The translations under genes and the position numbers were made by a program. Below the pieces are notes generated by a model. It had not been told where the DNA came from. It worked only from the letters and a program-made list of their open reading frames with translations, and did no database searches. This document shows positions 25,105-33,938 of a stretch of 64,000 bases of DNA, one piece after another; within the stretch, counting starts at the first letter, position 1; each line of letters begins with the position of its first letter. Source of the DNA: Kitasatospora papulosa (GTDB lineage: Bacteria > Actinomycetota > Actinomycetes > Streptomycetales > Streptomycetaceae); assembly GCF_000717245.1 (NCBI RefSeq), contig NZ_JNYQ01000003.1, positions 124,001 to 188,000 of the forward strand. Reading direction: 5' to 3'.

Positions 25105-25530
25105 ATGGATCATGACGCTCGTTTGTTCCTGCTGTCCGACGGAGCTCCCCGGATCGGAGCCGCTCTCGGCGCAGTCGGTCCCCTGGCCTGTTCGGAAACA
25201 CCCGCAGTTCACGCATGGTTGCAAGCTCACGGGGTCCCGGCCACGTCCGAGCGGGTCAGGATCCTTCCCGCGGACGCCGAGATCCTCATCCCGGAAGACG
25301 CCGAAAGTCTGCCCGTCCCACTGAGCGAGGATGAAGCGCTGCGCGTCCACCGGGAGAGCGCGCCGCAATCCATCGCGGACCTCGAAGCCGAACTTCACGG
25401 TTTCCGGGAGACCACCCAGGACTGGGAGGCCCTCGTCCAGCGCGCGCTGACCGCCGGCGTTCCAGCACCGCGCATCGTCCAGCTCACCGGCCTCACTCCG
25501 CAGCAAGTCGGTGGCCTGATCCAGGCGTAG
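25105..25530 (+). CDS. Uncharacterised protein with C-terminal helical tail
   Basis: A 141-residue acidic protein with no family I recognise. Residues 1-35 are ARLFLLSDGAPRIGAALG, the middle is rich in Glu/Asp/Pro, and the C-terminus ends PAPRIVQLTGLTPQQVGGLI, which looks like a short helix-turn-helix. ATG at 25105 is 5 bases after TACTGT (25094-25099). It is divergent from another unknown gene with about 200 bases between them. The pair could be functionally linked, but nothing in sequence shows how. Confidence 0.7.
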   Translation: MDHDARLFLLSDGAPRIGAALGAVGPLACSETPAVHAWLQAHGVPATSERVRILPADAEILIPEDAESLPVPLSEDEALRVHRESAPQSIADLEAELHGFRETTQDWEALVQRALTAGVPAPRIVQLTGLTPQQVGGLIQA

Positions 25531-25684
25531 AAGCCGTCGCCGTACCGATCATGGAGCTGTCGGTCGAACGGGAGCCCCGGTCGGGTGGTGGCGCGGGCCC
25601 TGCCCGGCGTGACGGCAGGGCCTGGCGGACGTAGGGGGGAAATCCGGAGGAGCGGGCGGCCGCACGCTGTTACGGTCGGGCGCC

Positions 25685-26188
25685 ATGAGCTGGCTCCCCG
25701 ATGACTTCGTGCACCCCGTGCTGGTCCCCCTGCCGGGCGGTGGCCATCACCTGCGCCCGATCCGGGAGGCGGACACCCCGCTCGACCACCCGGCTGTGAT
25801 GGGTTCGCGCGAGAGGCTGTGGACCATCTTCGGCCCGGCCTGGGGCTGGCCCGCGGCCACCATGACCTACGAGGCCGACCGGGCCGACCTGTTGCGGCAC
25901 GAGCAGGAGATCGCCGCGCACGAGTCCTTCAACTACGCGCTGTTCGACGCGGCGGAGACGGCCCTGCTCGGCTGCGTCTACATCGACCCGCCGGAGAGGG
26001 CCGGCGCCGACGGCGAGATCGCCTGGTGGGTGGTGGACGAGCTGGTGGGCAGCAAGGTCGAGCAGGCCCTCGACGCGCTGGTGCCGCGGTGGATCGCCGC
26101 CGACTGGCCCTTCGAGCAGCCGCGTTTCCCCGGCCGCGAGATGTCCTGGTCGGACTGGCTCGCCCTGCCACAGCATCCCGGGACGTAA
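25685..26188 (+). CDS. GNAT-like N-acetyltransferase
   Basis: A 167-residue protein with a LRPIREADTPLDHPAVMGS start and NYALFDAAETALLGCVYIDPP beta-strand region typical of a Streptomyces GNAT subgroup, followed by EIAWWVVDELVG. The usual acetyl-CoA R/Q-x-x-G-x-G/A loop is degenerate (LVGSKVEQALDAL), so activity is uncertain. ATG at 25685 is 8 bases after TACGGT (25671-25676), consistent with leaderless expression; GGAGGAG further up is too distant to be the ribosome site. Confidence 0.8.
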   Translation: MSWLPDDFVHPVLVPLPGGGHHLRPIREADTPLDHPAVMGSRERLWTIFGPAWGWPAATMTYEADRADLLRHEQEIAAHESFNYALFDAAETALLGCVYIDPPERAGADGEIAWWVVDELVGSKVEQALDALVPRWIAADWPFEQPRFPGREMSWSDWLALPQHPGT

Positions 26189-26520
26189 AGGACCTTCGTG
26201 CACCGCGGACTCACGGGGACCACCGGCGCCGCACGGTGAGACCCGACGCGGCCCGGGGATCCGGCCGGATCGCACTCACGGGCGGCAGCGCCGGTGGTCC
26301 GACGCGTCCTCCGTCCCTCCACGCGCCGCTCGGAGTACGTGGTCGGCCGGGTGCGGAGACACGGCTCGGGACGTTCCTCAACGGCCGCGAGACCGCCGGA
26401 AGAGCGCCCTGAGACGGATGGGTCACAGCATGGTCGGCTGTGAGCTGACGGCGCCCCGTGGGCGCACCTGTCCGCTCGCACCGGATGAGCGCCGATGGCG
26501 CGGACAGAGAGTGAACCCCC
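26189..26520. other. Intergenic region before the giant secreted protein
   Basis: 332 bases without a supported gene. It contains a 14-base perfect palindrome GATCCGGCCGGATC at 26258-26271 and a CACCG/CGGTG stem near 26221-26238 that could end the GNAT transcript. The promoter of the downstream gene must lie here, but I cannot pick a convincing -10/-35 pair. Confidence 0.4.
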
Positions 26521-29500
26521 ATGCCAAGACCCAGAGGCGGCTTCCGCCTCGCAACGGTGGTACCCGCCGTGCTGGCCGGACTGCTGGCCGGCACCCTGCA
26601 GGCGGCGGCGGCTCCTGCGCCCCCCGGCCCCGAGCCGGCCTCGTCCGGCGCCGCGTCCGACACCCCCTGGAGCGGATCACGGGGCGCCGACGCGCCCGAG
26701 CGGCGGCCCGACGCCGCGGAGGCCGGCATACCGGAGAAGAAGCGTGACGCCACGCTCGGCCCGGGCTGGCGTACCTCGCACGACCGGATGTGGACGACCA
26801 CCGGGGACGCACGGGGCATGCACCTGCTGGTCGCCGACGAACGGTCAGGGTACGCCTGGCGGACGGCAGCCACCCTCGCCGAGCCCGGTTTCGACACCGA
26901 CGCCTGGATCGGCAACGCCTGCGTGACCGCTTCCGGCAAGCGGGCCGTGGTCGTCTACGCGCCCCGGACATTCACCAACAAGGCGGAGCTCTTCTCCCGC
27001 GGCGCGTTCGCGGCCGTGGTCGACCTCACGACGGGTGACGTCACCAAGCTTCGGCGTCAGGTCAGTCTGGCTTACTACAACCCCGGCTGCGGCGCCGGTG
27101 AGGAAGCCGTCCTCACGCAGAGCGGTGGCGAGGACAAGTCGTCCACCCGGCTCCTGCGCGTCGACGCCGCGACCGGCAAGGTCGCCGAGCCCGTCGAGGT
27201 GACGGGACAGCTCACGTCCGCCGTACCGGCGGGTGGCGGACGGATCGTGGCGGCCGACACCTCCCGGATCGTCTCCGTCGCCGCCGACGGCCGGCGCTCG
27301 ACGCTGGCCGCGACCGATGCCGTGCCCTTCCGGCTCACCCCCGACCAGGACGGCGGACTCACCTTCCTGGACCGCTCCGGTGACCGGGCCACCGCACGGC
27401 ACCTGACCGCGGGACAGCTGAAATCCCCCGCCTCCCGGCGCACGGCCTCGCCGCTCGGGCACGGCAAGCTCGACGCCGTCGACGTGACCCGTTCCGCCGA
27501 CGGCCGGGTGTACCTCAGCGGTACCGCGCGGAAGGGCGTCACCGGTGCCCTTCCCAAGGCCGTCCGGCTGCTCGACGCGCCCCCGGGAGCCCGGGTGTCC
27601 ACCACGGGCCGGGCCGTCATCACCAGCGCGGCCTGGACGGACGGCAAGGACTCACGGGTAACGGCCGAGGCCGCGGCGGATCCCCGTCCCGTCACGCTCG
27701 GTGTCAGCCTCCCCGCCCGCGGCCGTACGATGACCTTCGTCGTCGACCCCGCCGCGGTCGTCGGCTCCGACGCCGGTCAGGGCGTCGCGCCCACGCCCGG
27801 CCTCGGCACGGGCACCGGCACGGCGAAGAAGGGCCAGGCGACGAGCAGCCTCGCCGCGGCCACCTCGCCGAGCGATCCGGTCGAGGACGAACGGTACTGC
27901 TCCGTCCCGCGCAACGATCCCCGCAACCAGGCGATGCAGCCCAAGCCGCGTCAGGTGGAATGGGCCGTCGACCAGGCCATCATGGGCACGTTGAACGCGA
28001 AGGCCTCACGTCCCGCCAACTGGAAGAACCTCGGGATGCCGGCGTACGCGCCGCAGACACTCTTCCCGAAGAGGACACTCGTCGAGGGCGATCACGTACC
28101 GGCGCAGGTGATGCTCGGCGTCACGGCCCAGGAATCCAACATGTGGCAGGCGGCCCGCTTCGCCGTCCCGGGCGTCACCGCCAACCCGCTCATCGGCAAC
28201 TACTACGGGCTGGAGATCTACAACAGCAGCAGCGCCGACGACTGGGACATCAACTGGGCCGAGGCCGACTGCGGTTACGGCATCACGCAGGTCACCGACC
28301 ACATGCGCCTCGCCGGGAAGGAGAAGGGCCCCTCCGACACCGCCTGGGCCTATCAGACACAGCGTGCCGTCGCCCTGGACTACGTGGTGAACGTCGCGGC
28401 CGGCCTGCAGATCCTCACCGACAAGTGGAACCAGACCCGCGGCGCCGGAATGAAGATCAACAACGGTGACGCGACCAAGATCGAGAACTGGTTCTTCGCA
28501 CTCTGGGCCTACAACTCGGGCTTCTACCCGCAGGCCGACAGCAGCAAGAACGGCGGCGCCTGGGGCGTGGGATGGGCCAACAACCCGGCGAACCCGGAGT
28601 ACCCCGCCAACCGCGCCTCCTTCATGGACACCTCGTACGCGGACGCCGCCCACCCGCAGGACTGGCCCTACCCGGAAAAGGTGATCGGCTTCGCCGGCCA
28701 CCCGCCGGAGCTGCTGGAGGCCCCCAACACGCCCGTCTCCGCCTACCGTCCGGCCTGGTGGAACGGTGATGTCGTCACCGCCCCGCTCAACCGCGCCAAC
28801 GCCAAGCCGCCCGTCAACCAGTTCTGCGACGCGAGCAACACCTGCGAGCCGGGCAAGTCGTACACCCCGAACGCCCCCGAGGTGGCGGGCGCCAAGGCCG
28901 GCCCCTGCGCTCACAAGAACGCCTCCGGCCAGTACGACCTGAAGTGCTGGTACCACCAGAGCACCACCTGGAAGAGCGACTGCTCCTACTCCTGCGGCAA
29001 CGAACTCGTCCGCTTCAACAGCACCTACGACGAACAGGCCGACGGGACTCCGTACCCGCCCAACTGCTCCACGGCGGGCCTCCCGTCGGGTGCCCTCGTC
29101 ATCGACGACCTTCCGGACGGCACACCGTCCGTCCGGCCGGGCTGCACCACACCCACCAGCAATCAGGGCAACTTCGCGCTGAACTTCGCCGCCGACTCCA
29201 AGGGCCTCTACCCCTCGAAGATCGACTTCCACCAGCTGGGAGCCGGCTACGGCGGCCACTTCTCGTTCGCCCACACCCGCCAGGCGAGCGCCGAGGGCGG
29301 CAAGATGAAGGTCACCGGCACCTGGACGCTCAACAAGACGCTCAGCCAGCCGGCCCGCGTCCTGGTCCACCTGCCCGACCACGGGGCACAGACCCAGCTC
29401 GCCCAGTACGACGTCACCACCAAGACCGGTGTGCGCTCCCGCATCGTCCGGCAGCCGGGCAACGGCAACCGATGGGTCTCCATCGGCGCCTTCATGTTCG

Positions 29501-30900
29501 ACAACGTCCCCAAGGTCACGCTCAGTTCGGTGACGTCCGACGGCACCGGTGACGACGACATCGCCTACGACGCCGTCGCCTTCGTACCCATCACGGGCAC
29601 CTACGTCGAGCGCAGCGTCGACGCCGTGGCCCTCTTCGACGAGGACCAGAACCTCGACACCTCCGCCCCGGCGTCCTGGATCGGCGGGCCGCTCACCAGC
29701 CGTCAGAACCTCTACGACTGGGCCATGGACCTCACGGGCCGCATCACCTCCCTGCCCTCGTGCACGGCGGGTCCCACCACCGGGTGCGCGATGCCCGCGA
29801 CGAAGAGCGCCATGACGGCCTGGCGCTCCCAGGTGACAGCCGCGGGAACCGACCCGGTCAACCACCCCGACGGCACCAGCCAGGGCACCTGGGTGGGGTT
29901 CGCCAACCCGTACACCGACCGGCCGACCAGTTCCACCAAGCCCACCAGGTTCGACACCGACGACAACTCGTACAAGATCCGCTCGCGGACGACCGTCTCG
30001 TTCGTCAAGGACGCCGCCGGCACCGTCATCCCGGGCAGTGAGTACGTCGACTACGGAAACCGCACAGGCAACACGCACCTGCCCAAGTTCATGCTGGACA
30101 CGTTCTCCGCGCTCGCCACGGACTACGGCATCGCCAGGCCCGACCTGCGCTACTCGGTGAAGAACCTCAACCAGCACGACAACAAGAGCCACGCCGCCGA
30201 CCCACTGGCGACCGGTGTCCTGCCGGGGCGTTCCTACGCGTTCGCCGGCAAGAAGCCGACCGTGGTGAAGGACGACGACACCCCGGTCGAGACCGGAGGC
30301 ACCTGCGTCGCCACGCTCTACGCCTCGGGCGGCTCCATCGGGTACCGGCCCATGCTGAGCGCGGACGCGCCCAAGCAGAACATCGACAGCTGGCAGAAGA
30401 AGGCCGACGGCGACAGCCGGGTGCCGGACGCCGTAGCCGACCTGGCGAGCGGCATCTGGTCCAACTTCTTCCAGACGGAACTGCTCTCCCCCCTGGTCGG
30501 CACGGCCTTCGGCCAGGCACCGCCCATCTGGCAGGAGCTCAGCCTGAAGGTCTGCGCGGACGGATCGGTGCGAAAGGTGAGCGGGCGGCCCTACCTGCGC
30601 TCCAGCCACATGCCCGACCAGTACCTCTACGTGGACGGCAAGGCCATGAACCTGGACGGCGGCGCCGGTGGTGCGGCGCCGGTCATCAAGGGTGACTTCC
30701 AGGACTTCAGCAAGATCCCCGACCCGAACCAGGACTATCCGCTGTGGCCGAACCCGTACGGTCCGTGCAACTTCGGCACCGACCAGAGCGGTAACCCCTG
30801 GGACATCACGGCACCGGCATCGGCCGGGACCGACCCCTCCCCGGCGCACTTCTGCCTCGACAAGAGCATTCCGCTCGACGCCGGGTACAGCAGCTACTGA
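26521..30900 (+). CDS. Giant secreted protein with transglycosylase-like core and golvesin-type domain
   Basis: A 1459-residue exported protein. Residues 1-32 are a Sec signal ending TLQAAAA. Residues about 80-420 form repeated beta-strand units that suggest a propeller. Residues about 525-670 resemble a lysozyme-like lytic transglycosylase core: QVMLGVTAQESNMW with candidate catalytic Glu538, CGYGITQVTDHMRLAG, and FFALWAYNSGFYPQ. Residues about 890-1024 form a golvesin C-terminal-like domain (GYGGHFSFAHTRQ, DIAYDAVAFVPI). Several Cys pairs around residues 790-830 may be disulfides. A role in cell-wall remodelling is an inference. ATG at 26521 follows GAGAGTGA. A U-tract terminator follows at 30934. 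Confidence 0.85.
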   Translation: MPRPRGGFRLATVVPAVLAGLLAGTLQAAAAPAPPGPEPASSGAASDTPWSGSRGADAPERRPDAAEAGIPEKKRDATLGPGWRTSHDRMWTTTGDARGMHLLVADERSGYAWRTAATLAEPGFDTDAWIGNACVTASGKRAVVVYAPRTFTNKAELFSRGAFAAVVDLTTGDVTKLRRQVSLAYYNPGCGAGEEAVLTQSGGEDKSSTRLLRVDAATGKVAEPVEVTGQLTSAVPAGGGRIVAADTSRIVSVAADGRRSTLAATDAVPFRLTPDQDGGLTFLDRSGDRATARHLTAGQLKSPASRRTASPLGHGKLDAVDVTRSADGRVYLSGTARKGVTGALPKAVRLLDAPPGARVSTTGRAVITSAAWTDGKDSRVTAEAAADPRPVTLGVSLPARGRTMTFVVDPAAVVGSDAGQGVAPTPGLGTGTGTAKKGQATSSLAAATSPSDPVEDERYCSVPRNDPRNQAMQPKPRQVEWAVDQAIMGTLNAKASRPANWKNLGMPAYAPQTLFPKRTLVEGDHVPAQVMLGVTAQESNMWQAARFAVPGVTANPLIGNYYGLEIYNSSSADDWDINWAEADCGYGITQVTDHMRLAGKEKGPSDTAWAYQTQRAVALDYVVNVAAGLQILTDKWNQTRGAGMKINNGDATKIENWFFALWAYNSGFYPQADSSKNGGAWGVGWANNPANPEYPANRASFMDTSYADAAHPQDWPYPEKVIGFAGHPPELLEAPNTPVSAYRPAWWNGDVVTAPLNRANAKPPVNQFCDASNTCEPGKSYTPNAPEVAGAKAGPCAHKNASGQYDLKCWYHQSTTWKSDCSYSCGNELVRFNSTYDEQADGTPYPPNCSTAGLPSGALVIDDLPDGTPSVRPGCTTPTSNQGNFALNFAADSKGLYPSKIDFHQLGAGYGGHFSFAHTRQASAEGGKMKVTGTWTLNKTLSQPARVLVHLPDHGAQTQLAQYDVTTKTGVRSRIVRQPGNGNRWVSIGAFMFDNVPKVTLSSVTSDGTGDDDIAYDAVAFVPITGTYVERSVDAVALFDEDQNLDTSAPASWIGGPLTSRQNLYDWAMDLTGRITSLPSCTAGPTTGCAMPATKSAMTAWRSQVTAAGTDPVNHPDGTSQGTWVGFANPYTDRPTSSTKPTRFDTDDNSYKIRSRTTVSFVKDAAGTVIPGSEYVDYGNRTGNTHLPKFMLDTFSALATDYGIARPDLRYSVKNLNQHDNKSHAADPLATGVLPGRSYAFAGKKPTVVKDDDTPVETGGTCVATLYASGGSIGYRPMLSADAPKQNIDSWQKKADGDSRVPDAVADLASGIWSNFFQTELLSPLVGTAFGQAPPIWQELSLKVCADGSVRKVSGRPYLRSSHMPDQYLYVDGKAMNLDGGAGGAAPVIKGDFQDFSKIPDPNQDYPLWPNPYGPCNFGTDQSGNPWDITAPASAGTDPSPAHFCLDKSIPLDAGYSSY

Positions 30901-30933
30901 CCGCGGGTCCTCCCGTGGGACCCTTGTCCACGA

Positions 30934-30971
30934 CCGGCCGGCCGCGATCGCGCGGCCGGCCGGCCCCTTTT
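30934..30971 (+). terminator. Rho-independent terminator
   Basis: A perfect 13-base stem (30934-30946 with 30951-30963) with an ATCG loop is followed by CCCCTTTT, 33 bases after the stop of the giant gene. It is the most classical terminator in the window. Confidence 0.9.
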
Positions 30972-30994
30972 CCCGTCTGGAGACCGTCCGGCAC

Positions 30995-31270
30995 ATGGGA
31001 CTCATCCTGCTCGTCCTGTTCATCGCCCTGGCCTGGTTCCTGCTCGCGCTGCTCCCGCTGCCCCGCCGCACCCCCAGGCTGGTCTTCACCACCGCCCATC
31101 TGGCCGCCACCGTGGCTCTGACGGTGGCGGCGGACCGGTCCTCGCCCGGTCAGCCCGCCCTGTGGGTGCTGCTCTTCGGCCCAGGAGGGCTGACCTCTCT
31201 GACGCGTCTGTGCGGGGCGGTCGCGGGAGGGGTACGGACGAGGCGGGCCAAGGACGCGCCGCCGGACTGA
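30995..31270 (+). CDS. Small membrane protein
   Basis: A 91-residue protein starting MGLILLVLFIALAWFLLALL, with three hydrophobic segments and a basic C-terminal tail (RTRRAKDAPPD). I do not recognise the family. ATG at 30995 begins the first helix; the ribosome site (CTGGAGA) is weak. It lies just after a terminator, so it needs its own promoter or readthrough. Confidence 0.65.
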   Translation: MGLILLVLFIALAWFLLALLPLPRRTPRLVFTTAHLAATVALTVAADRSSPGQPALWVLLFGPGGLTSLTRLCGAVAGGVRTRRAKDAPPD

Positions 31271-31345
31271 CCGGTACGCCGTACCGGCCGTTGCGGAGGC
31301 CGCACGTGCGGCAGCGGCCGCCCCGGTGCCGGCCCGCCGCGGTTC

Positions 31346-31891
31346 CTAGTTGCGGACCAGCAGGACGAGGGCGGCGAGCACGGCCGCGAGCAGGACGCCG
31401 GCCACTCCGTACACGAGCCGGTGTGCGCGCAGACCGGGCAGGAAGCGGTCCACCGCGATCCGGCCGGGCCCGGTGAGAGCGAGTCCGGCGGCTCCGGCCA
31501 GCAGCAGCACCTCGAACTCGACGCCGGCGGGAGCGAAGAATCCGCCACCCCACTTGACGGCCAGCGCGTTGATCATCGTGCCCAGGACCGCCGCGCCGGC
31601 CAGCGGTGTGAGAATCCCGAGCACGAGACCGAGTCCGCCCAGGGTCTCGCTGAGACCGGCGATCACGGCCATCGTCCGCCCGGCGGGGTATCCGCTCTGG
31701 GCGAAGAACTGGCCGGTGCCGTCGAGCCCTCCGCCTCCGAACCAACCGAACAGCTTCTGCGCGCCGTGTGCGGCCACGGTCAGTCCGAGGACGACACGGA
31801 CAAGCAGCAGACCGGCGTCATACGCGTGCGGCGACGCGCCCTCGGAGGCGGTCGAGGAGGACGTGACGGAGCGGTTGAGGACGGAAGTCAT
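31346..31891 (-). CDS. DoxX-family membrane protein
   Basis: A 181-residue four-helix DoxX protein. Typical motifs are LLLVRVVLGLTVAAHGAQKL, FGWFGGGGLDGTG, ETLGGLGLVLGILTPLAG and FEVLLLAGAAGLAL. Family members act in quinone-linked redox or thiol-stress systems in the cytoplasmic membrane. I chose ATG at 31891 over GTG at 31897 because AGGGA lies at a suitable distance. Two similar dyads lie just upstream, so a MarR- or TetR-type repressor probably controls it, but none is encoded next to it. Confidence 0.92.
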   Translation of the reverse strand: MTSVLNRSVTSSSTASEGASPHAYDAGLLLVRVVLGLTVAAHGAQKLFGWFGGGGLDGTGQFFAQSGYPAGRTMAVIAGLSETLGGLGLVLGILTPLAGAAVLGTMINALAVKWGGGFFAPAGVEFEVLLLAGAAGLALTGPGRIAVDRFLPGLRAHRLVYGVAGVLLAAVLAALVLLVRN

Positions 31892-31916
31892 CGGCACAGA
31901 TCCCTAACGAGGTGAA

Positions 31917-31966
31917 CTTGAACTTTCAAGCGACATCTCGACCCTAACCGATGCGTGAAGTTTCAA
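31917..31966. promoter_or_regulatory. Two related operators upstream of doxX
   Basis: CTTGAA-CT-TTCAAG is a perfect dyad at 31917-31930, and a second shorter copy GTGAA-GT-TTCAAC lies at 31955-31967 with TGAA/TTCA as perfect arms. The centres are 37 bases apart. TTGAA-N2-TTCAA dyads are typical of MarR/DUF24-type repressors in Streptomyces. Confidence 0.6.
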
Positions 31967-32112
31967 CAATTTGCCCGGCCGGGTCGCCGGGGACCACCGC
32001 CAGAAGGGCCGTACACCCTGCGGCCCCGCGCGGCGGGACGCGGCACGACCGGCTGAGTGGCCGTGCACACGGCCGGCTCCCGCTCGGCCGCTCCCGGCCC
32101 TAGGATCGGGGC

Positions 32113-32580
32113 ATGAGCAGAACCGACCGTGCCGTCAGGATGGTCGCGGCATCACCGGCGGCCGTCTACGAGGCACTCCTCGACCGGGAGTCGTTGGAGG
32201 CCTGGCTGCCTCCGGAGGGCATGCGCGGGCGGGTCGAGCGCTGGGATCCCCGGACCGGCGGCGGGTTCCGGATGGCGCTCACCTACGTGGACCCCGCCGG
32301 CGCTCCCGGCAAGACCACGGACGCGACGGACGTCGTCGACATCGGCTTCGCCGAGCTGGTGCCCTCGGAGCGGGTGGTCCAGCGAGCGGTGTTCGAGGCC
32401 GACGACCCGGCGTACGCGGGCACGATGACGATGACCTGGCACCTCGTCGGCAGCGACGAGGGTACGGAGGTGACCGTCACCGCGGTGGACGTACCACCCG
32501 GCATCGGCCAGGCGGACCACGAAGCGGGCATCGCCTCCTCGCTGGCGAACCTGGCCTCGTACGTCGAAGCCCCGCACTGA
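32113..32580 (+). CDS. SRPBCC/AHSA1-type protein
   Basis: A 155-residue START-like protein with the Activator-of-Hsp90-like pattern: RMVAASPAAVYEALLDRESL, WLPPEGMRGRVERWDPRTGG, then MTMTWHLVGSDEGTEVTVTA and SSLANLASYVE. Such proteins bind hydrophobic ligands; the exact role is unknown. ATG at 32113 is 6 bases after TAGGAT (32101-32106), so it is probably leaderless. Confidence 0.92.
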   Translation: MSRTDRAVRMVAASPAAVYEALLDRESLEAWLPPEGMRGRVERWDPRTGGGFRMALTYVDPAGAPGKTTDATDVVDIGFAELVPSERVVQRAVFEADDPAYAGTMTMTWHLVGSDEGTEVTVTAVDVPPGIGQADHEAGIASSLANLASYVEAPH

Positions 32581-32766
32581 CCCTGGCCGGCGTGGCCCGA
32601 CGCGGTCAGGCCCTGACCTCCGTCGTCTCGGCGCCGGGAATTCCCTTGTCCCACCAGTGTCCGTAGCGCCGCTGGACGCCGTTCGAGCAGGAGCCGGCGG
32701 TCCAAGGTGGCCAGGGCGAGCTGCCGTGCGGATCAGATGCGTCGTCGTGCCCCGTAATCTTCCGGC

Positions 32767-33775
32767 ATGGCTACTGTCGCGCTGGCCGTCACCGACGGCA
32801 TGCTGCCTTTCGAGCGGTCCCTGGCGTGCGAGGTCTTCGGAGCGGACATGACCGGCTCGGCGGCCTCCTGGTACCGCCTCTCGGTCTGCGGGCCCGACGC
32901 CGTACGGGTCGGCCGCTTCCGGCTGGAACCCGATCAGGGTCTCGACCACCTCCGGCGCGCCGACACGGTGATCGTGCCGGGGTGGGCCGACGTCGACACG
33001 GATCCGCCGGCCGAGCTGGTCGACGCGGTACGCGCGGCTCACGACGCGGGCACCCGCGTGGCGTCCCTCTGCACGGGTGCCTTCGTGCTCGCCGCCGCCG
33101 GTCTGCTGGACGGCAGGCGGGCGACCACGCACTGGGCCCACACGCAGGAGCTGGCCAGGCGCCACCCCCGCGTGACGGTGGACCCGGACGTCCTCTACGT
33201 GGACGACGGGAGCGTGCTGACCTCCGCCGGCAAGGCCGCCGCGATGGACCTGTGCCTGCACCTCGTACGCCTCGACCACGGCTCCTCGGTCGCCAACACC
33301 CTCGCCCGGCGGCTCGTCGTGCCGCCGCACCGGGACGGCGGTCAGGCCCAGTTCGTCACCACGCCCGTCCCCGCCCCGGACAACCACCCGCTCGCCGAGC
33401 TCTTCCCGTGGGTGGCCCGACGCCTGGACCACCCACTCACCGTCGAGGACATGGCCCGCCGGGCACGGATGAGTTCGCGCAACCTGAGCCGCCACTTCAG
33501 GACGGTGACCGGCACGACCCCGCTGCAATGGCTGCTCACGCAACGGATACGCCACGCACAGGAGTTACTGGAGACCACGGACGACACACTGGACGCCATC
33601 GCGGCCAACACCGGCATGGGCACCGCCGCGACGCTGCGCCGGCATTTCAACCGCACGGTCGGTGTTCCCCCCCGACACCTACCGCCGGACCTTCCGTCCG
33701 CACCGCCCGGCCCCGGACGGAGGCCGAGTGCCCCTCTCCCCCATCTCCGGAGGAGACCTCGGCCCCCTGCCGTAG
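32767..33775 (+). pseudogene. GlxA-family AraC-type regulator, frameshifted near its 3' end
   Basis: A DJ-1/PfpI-like domain (residues 1-165, with SLCTGAFVLAAAGLLDG) is followed by an AraC DNA-binding domain (VEDMARRARMSSRNLSRHF, DAIAANTGMGTAATLRRHF). A run of seven C at 33667-33673 shifts the frame: with six C it reads GVPPDTYRRTFRPHRP and stops at 33773-33775 as expected for the family, while as written the frame continues to 34068, across the next gene. All helices are intact, so the regulator may still work; sequencing error is also possible. Leu267 is a TTA codon (33565-33567), so translation may depend on bldA. ATG at 32767 is 6 bases after TAATCT, hence leaderless. Confidence 0.85.
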
Positions 33776-33938
33776 CCGTGGGTGCGCTCCCAGGCCACTG
33801 CTCCGTACCGGACCACGACCATGACAGCGGGTGCAGCCGGGACGGCAAGCTGCTGCCCGCGCGCCGCTGTTGCGAGCTCACCGCACCTGGTCACGGCGGG
33901 TATGACGGCCGTAGCCGCAATCGGATCGGTGTGCCACG

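Noticed and set aside
28006..31110. 1034-codon minus-strand frame opposite the giant secreted protein
   Set aside because: High-GC shadow frame with Val/Gly/Arg-rich translation and no domain; the plus-strand gene has signal peptide and domains.
32606..32740. Minus-strand frame ending YGHWWDKGIPGAETTEV
   Set aside because: It looks protein-like for about 25 residues, but the frame upstream becomes meaningless and I cannot name a family, so it may be a remnant or chance.
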